DNA of 7,177 bases. Origin: an uncultured Clostridia bacterium. GTDB taxonomy: Bacteria > Bacillota > Clostridia > UBA1381 > UMGS1253. Under the pieces are notes generated by a model. It did not search any database and was not told the DNA's origin. It was given only the letters and a program-made list of their open reading frames with translations. The DNA is taken from assembly GCA_934456295.1 (NCBI GenBank), contig CAKSHB010000063.1, forward strand, positions 1 to 7,177, read 5' to 3'. The translations under genes and the position numbers were made by a program. How positions within the stretch are numbered: position 1 is the stretch's first letter; each line of letters starts with the position of its first letter. This document shows, piece by piece, positions 5,588 to 7,177 of the stretch.

Positions 5588-7177
5588 TTACTTTTTGATA
5601 AATACTATTTCCGTAACTGAGTTCCAATCGTTTGTTGTGTTACCCTGTCCGATATATTTTACATATTTTGCCTTAACTCCGCCAAGGTCATAATCCTCAA
5701 GTTTGTCAGTCGTTCCGCTTGACTTACCGCCCGAGATTACGGTTGTATAGTTTACACCGTCCTCAGATACAGCTATATCAAAACCATATACTCGGCTTCC
5801 GCCGTTGTAGTATGAAAGTTTTACCTTATCAAGCGAATATACCTGGTCAAACTCATATATGCCCCATGCTTCTCCGCCCTTGCCGGAAGCTGCCCAGCGA
5901 GTCGAATAGTCAACGTCAAGGCTATTCTGAATTGTATTTCCGGCGCCGTCGTCGCCGCTCTGTGTAGCATTCTGAACTGCGATTACGTTCGGCAAATCCC
6001 ATTTCTTTATAACAAATTTGCCCGAAATTTCAACGCGCTCTGCATCGGCATTCCAGTTAACTATTGCACCGAGTGTTTCCGATACAAATCTTACCGGAAT
6101 TACAAATCTTCCGTTGATTATCATTGCCGGCACATCGATTTCAACAGGCTCATCATTTACATAAACGGTTTTCTGATTCTCCGTTATTTTAATTATCGTT
6201 TCCTTGCCCTTTACAGCCGCCTTAACTGTTGCGGTTGCAGTTGCTTCGTCCCAGCTTACCTCAGCGCTCATAGCCTCAAGCAACGCACGCATGGGAACGA
6301 GAGTTCTGTCATCGATAATCGTGGGAGGAACATCTGAATACAGATAATTGCCGTTAAAGAACAGCGATACGCCTTCAACATACGGTTTTCCGCTGTCAGT
6401 GAACTTCTTATCCTTATCCGTTCCGGCATATGTAAGCTCATAGCTGCCCGCAGGTGCAGTAAAGTATATGATACCGCCATCCTCCGATGCAACCTGTGTG
6501 CCCATATCCGTTCCGTTTACCTTAATGCCCCATGTTCCTGCCTCAAGACCTGCAACGTTAACCTTCAGCTCAGCATCGTCGCCCGGTACCGTAAAGCTTA
6601 CAGCGTCCTTTGTGCGCGCTTTGTTTTTATTAAACATTGCAACTCTGTTAAAGATTTTTGCACCCGCAAAGCTGTCTGTTTCGATAAGCTGTGCCTTTTC
6701 AAGCGCCAAATCCTTATCGGCATCGTTTACATACATAACGTTAAGCATGTAGTCGGTTGTGCCTGTCTTTTTGGGTGAAATTTCAATTCTGCCCCAGCCT
6801 TCTTCAAGTGCACTATCGGATGCCGGCGCTTTAAGAGCATAGTTTATGTCGCCCATCCAAAATTCTCTATCCGTTCCGCCAATCTTTTCGATATTAGCAT
6901 TTGCCGGCAGAAGCGTCTGGTTTGTAAGCATACCGTTGTAACCGTCAACATTGTTTACTATTTTTGATACATTTCCTTCAACAGAAGGCTCCTGCTGCAT
7001 ATGAATCATAAACTTCTTTGCATAACCGGCTTTGTCTGTTGTAATCTTATCGAATACTACAAACGCCGCAGGGTGATCGGCATCGTCAAGAGGCATAAAC
7101 AGCATTGAACGCAGCGCCTCTTTTGTATTGTCATAATATGCCTTCGCAAGGTCGCCGGCGATATATGTATACTCGGG
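5588..7177 (-). CDS. Heparinase II/III-like polysaccharide lyase, C-terminal part, with CuAO-N1-like and F5/8C domains
   Basis: The frame is open to the right edge, so the N-terminus is missing and 529 residues are visible. Three parts follow in order. Residues about 1-245 begin PEYTYIAGDLAKAYYDN and contain RSMLFM, FVVFDKI, MIHMQQEP, NQTLLPANA and EFWMGDINY, the run of beta-sandwich motifs seen at the end of heparinase II/III-family lyases, which cut uronate-containing polysaccharides by beta-elimination. Residues about 265-387 (VSLFFNGNYL, RTLVPMRALLEAMSAEVSWDEA, VIPVRFVSETLGAIVNWNAD, VEISGK) are a copper-amine-oxidase-N1-like module; it is not catalytic and is common in Clostridia surface proteins. 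Residues about 395-529 (NSLDVDYSTRWAASG, WGIYEFDQVYSLDKVKLSY, FDIAVSEDGVNYTTV, AKYVKYIG) are an F5/8 type C (discoidin/CBM32-like) domain, usually for glycan binding. The protein is expected to be secreted or surface-bound, but the signal peptide and catalytic residues lie outside the window. The substrate cannot be named. The gene ends in TAA at 5590-5588. Confidence 0.78.
   Translation of the reverse strand, partial: PEYTYIAGDLAKAYYDNTKEALRSMLFMPLDDADHPAAFVVFDKITTDKAGYAKKFMIHMQQEPSVEGNVSKIVNNVDGYNGMLTNQTLLPANANIEKIGGTDREFWMGDINYALKAPASDSALEEGWGRIEISPKKTGTTDYMLNVMYVNDADKDLALEKAQLIETDSFAGAKIFNRVAMFNKNKARTKDAVSFTVPGDDAELKVNVAGLEAGTWGIKVNGTDMGTQVASEDGGIIYFTAPAGSYELTYAGTDKDKKFTDSGKPYVEGVSLFFNGNYLYSDVPPTIIDDRTLVPMRALLEAMSAEVSWDEATATATVKAAVKGKETIIKITENQKTVYVNDEPVEIDVPAMIINGRFVIPVRFVSETLGAIVNWNADAERVEISGKFVIKKWDLPNVIAVQNATQSGDDGAGNTIQNSLDVDYSTRWAASGKGGEAWGIYEFDQVYSLDKVKLSYYNGGSRVYGFDIAVSEDGVNYTTVISGGKSSGTTDKLEDYDLGGVKAKYVKYIGQGNTTNDWNSVTEIVFIKK

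Noticed and set aside
1..7177. A novel defence, toxin-antitoxin or CRISPR-like system
   Set aside because: All substantial frames are sugar enzymes or regulators; there are no spaced direct repeats, nuclease motifs or paired small genes.

Overview
The window reads like the genome of a low-to-moderate-GC Firmicute, probably an anaerobic Clostridia-type carbohydrate degrader. Intergenic DNA is AT-rich, Shine-Dalgarno sites are strong and purine-rich, promoters match the vegetative sigma consensus, and one protein carries a copper-amine-oxidase-N1-like module of the kind common in Clostridia and Paenibacilli. The lineage is inferred from these style markers; no rRNA or other phylogenetic marker is present.

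Layout, left to right. (1) The N-terminal part of an AraC-type regulator runs off the left edge on the minus strand (1-214). (2) A 262-bp divergent control region holds back-to-back promoters and two dyads. (3) A complete L-fucose isomerase gene (fucI, 477-2264, +) ends in a strong two-way terminator. (4) The wreck of a MalT/LuxR-type ATPase regulator lies at 2349-3147 (-). It has a stop, a frameshift and a large internal deletion, and its P-loop segment lies in the opposite orientation (3004-3120, +). (5) A compact, intracellular GH37 (trehalase-family) glycosidase occupies 3210-4424 (-) behind a perfect consensus promoter. (6) A second, complete AraC-type regulator (4659-5432, +) is divergent from the glycosidase. 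(7) A two-way terminator precedes the C-terminal 529 residues of a large polysaccharide-lyase-like protein (5588-7177, -). That protein has a heparinase II/III-like C-terminal region, a copper-amine-oxidase-N1-like module and a terminal F5/8 type C (discoidin/CBM32-like) domain.

Together this is an accessory carbohydrate-use region. An exported lyase would cut polysaccharide outside the cell, a cytoplasmic GH37 enzyme would split an imported disaccharide or oligosaccharide, and FucI would isomerise L-fucose (or D-arabinose). Each catabolic gene appears to be its own transcription unit, and two of them have a private divergent AraC regulator. No transporter, fuculokinase or fuculose-phosphate aldolase is in view. 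No RNA genes, CRISPR arrays or complete mobile elements were seen, and I found no convincing new multi-gene system. The most unusual feature is the scrambled LuxR pseudogene.
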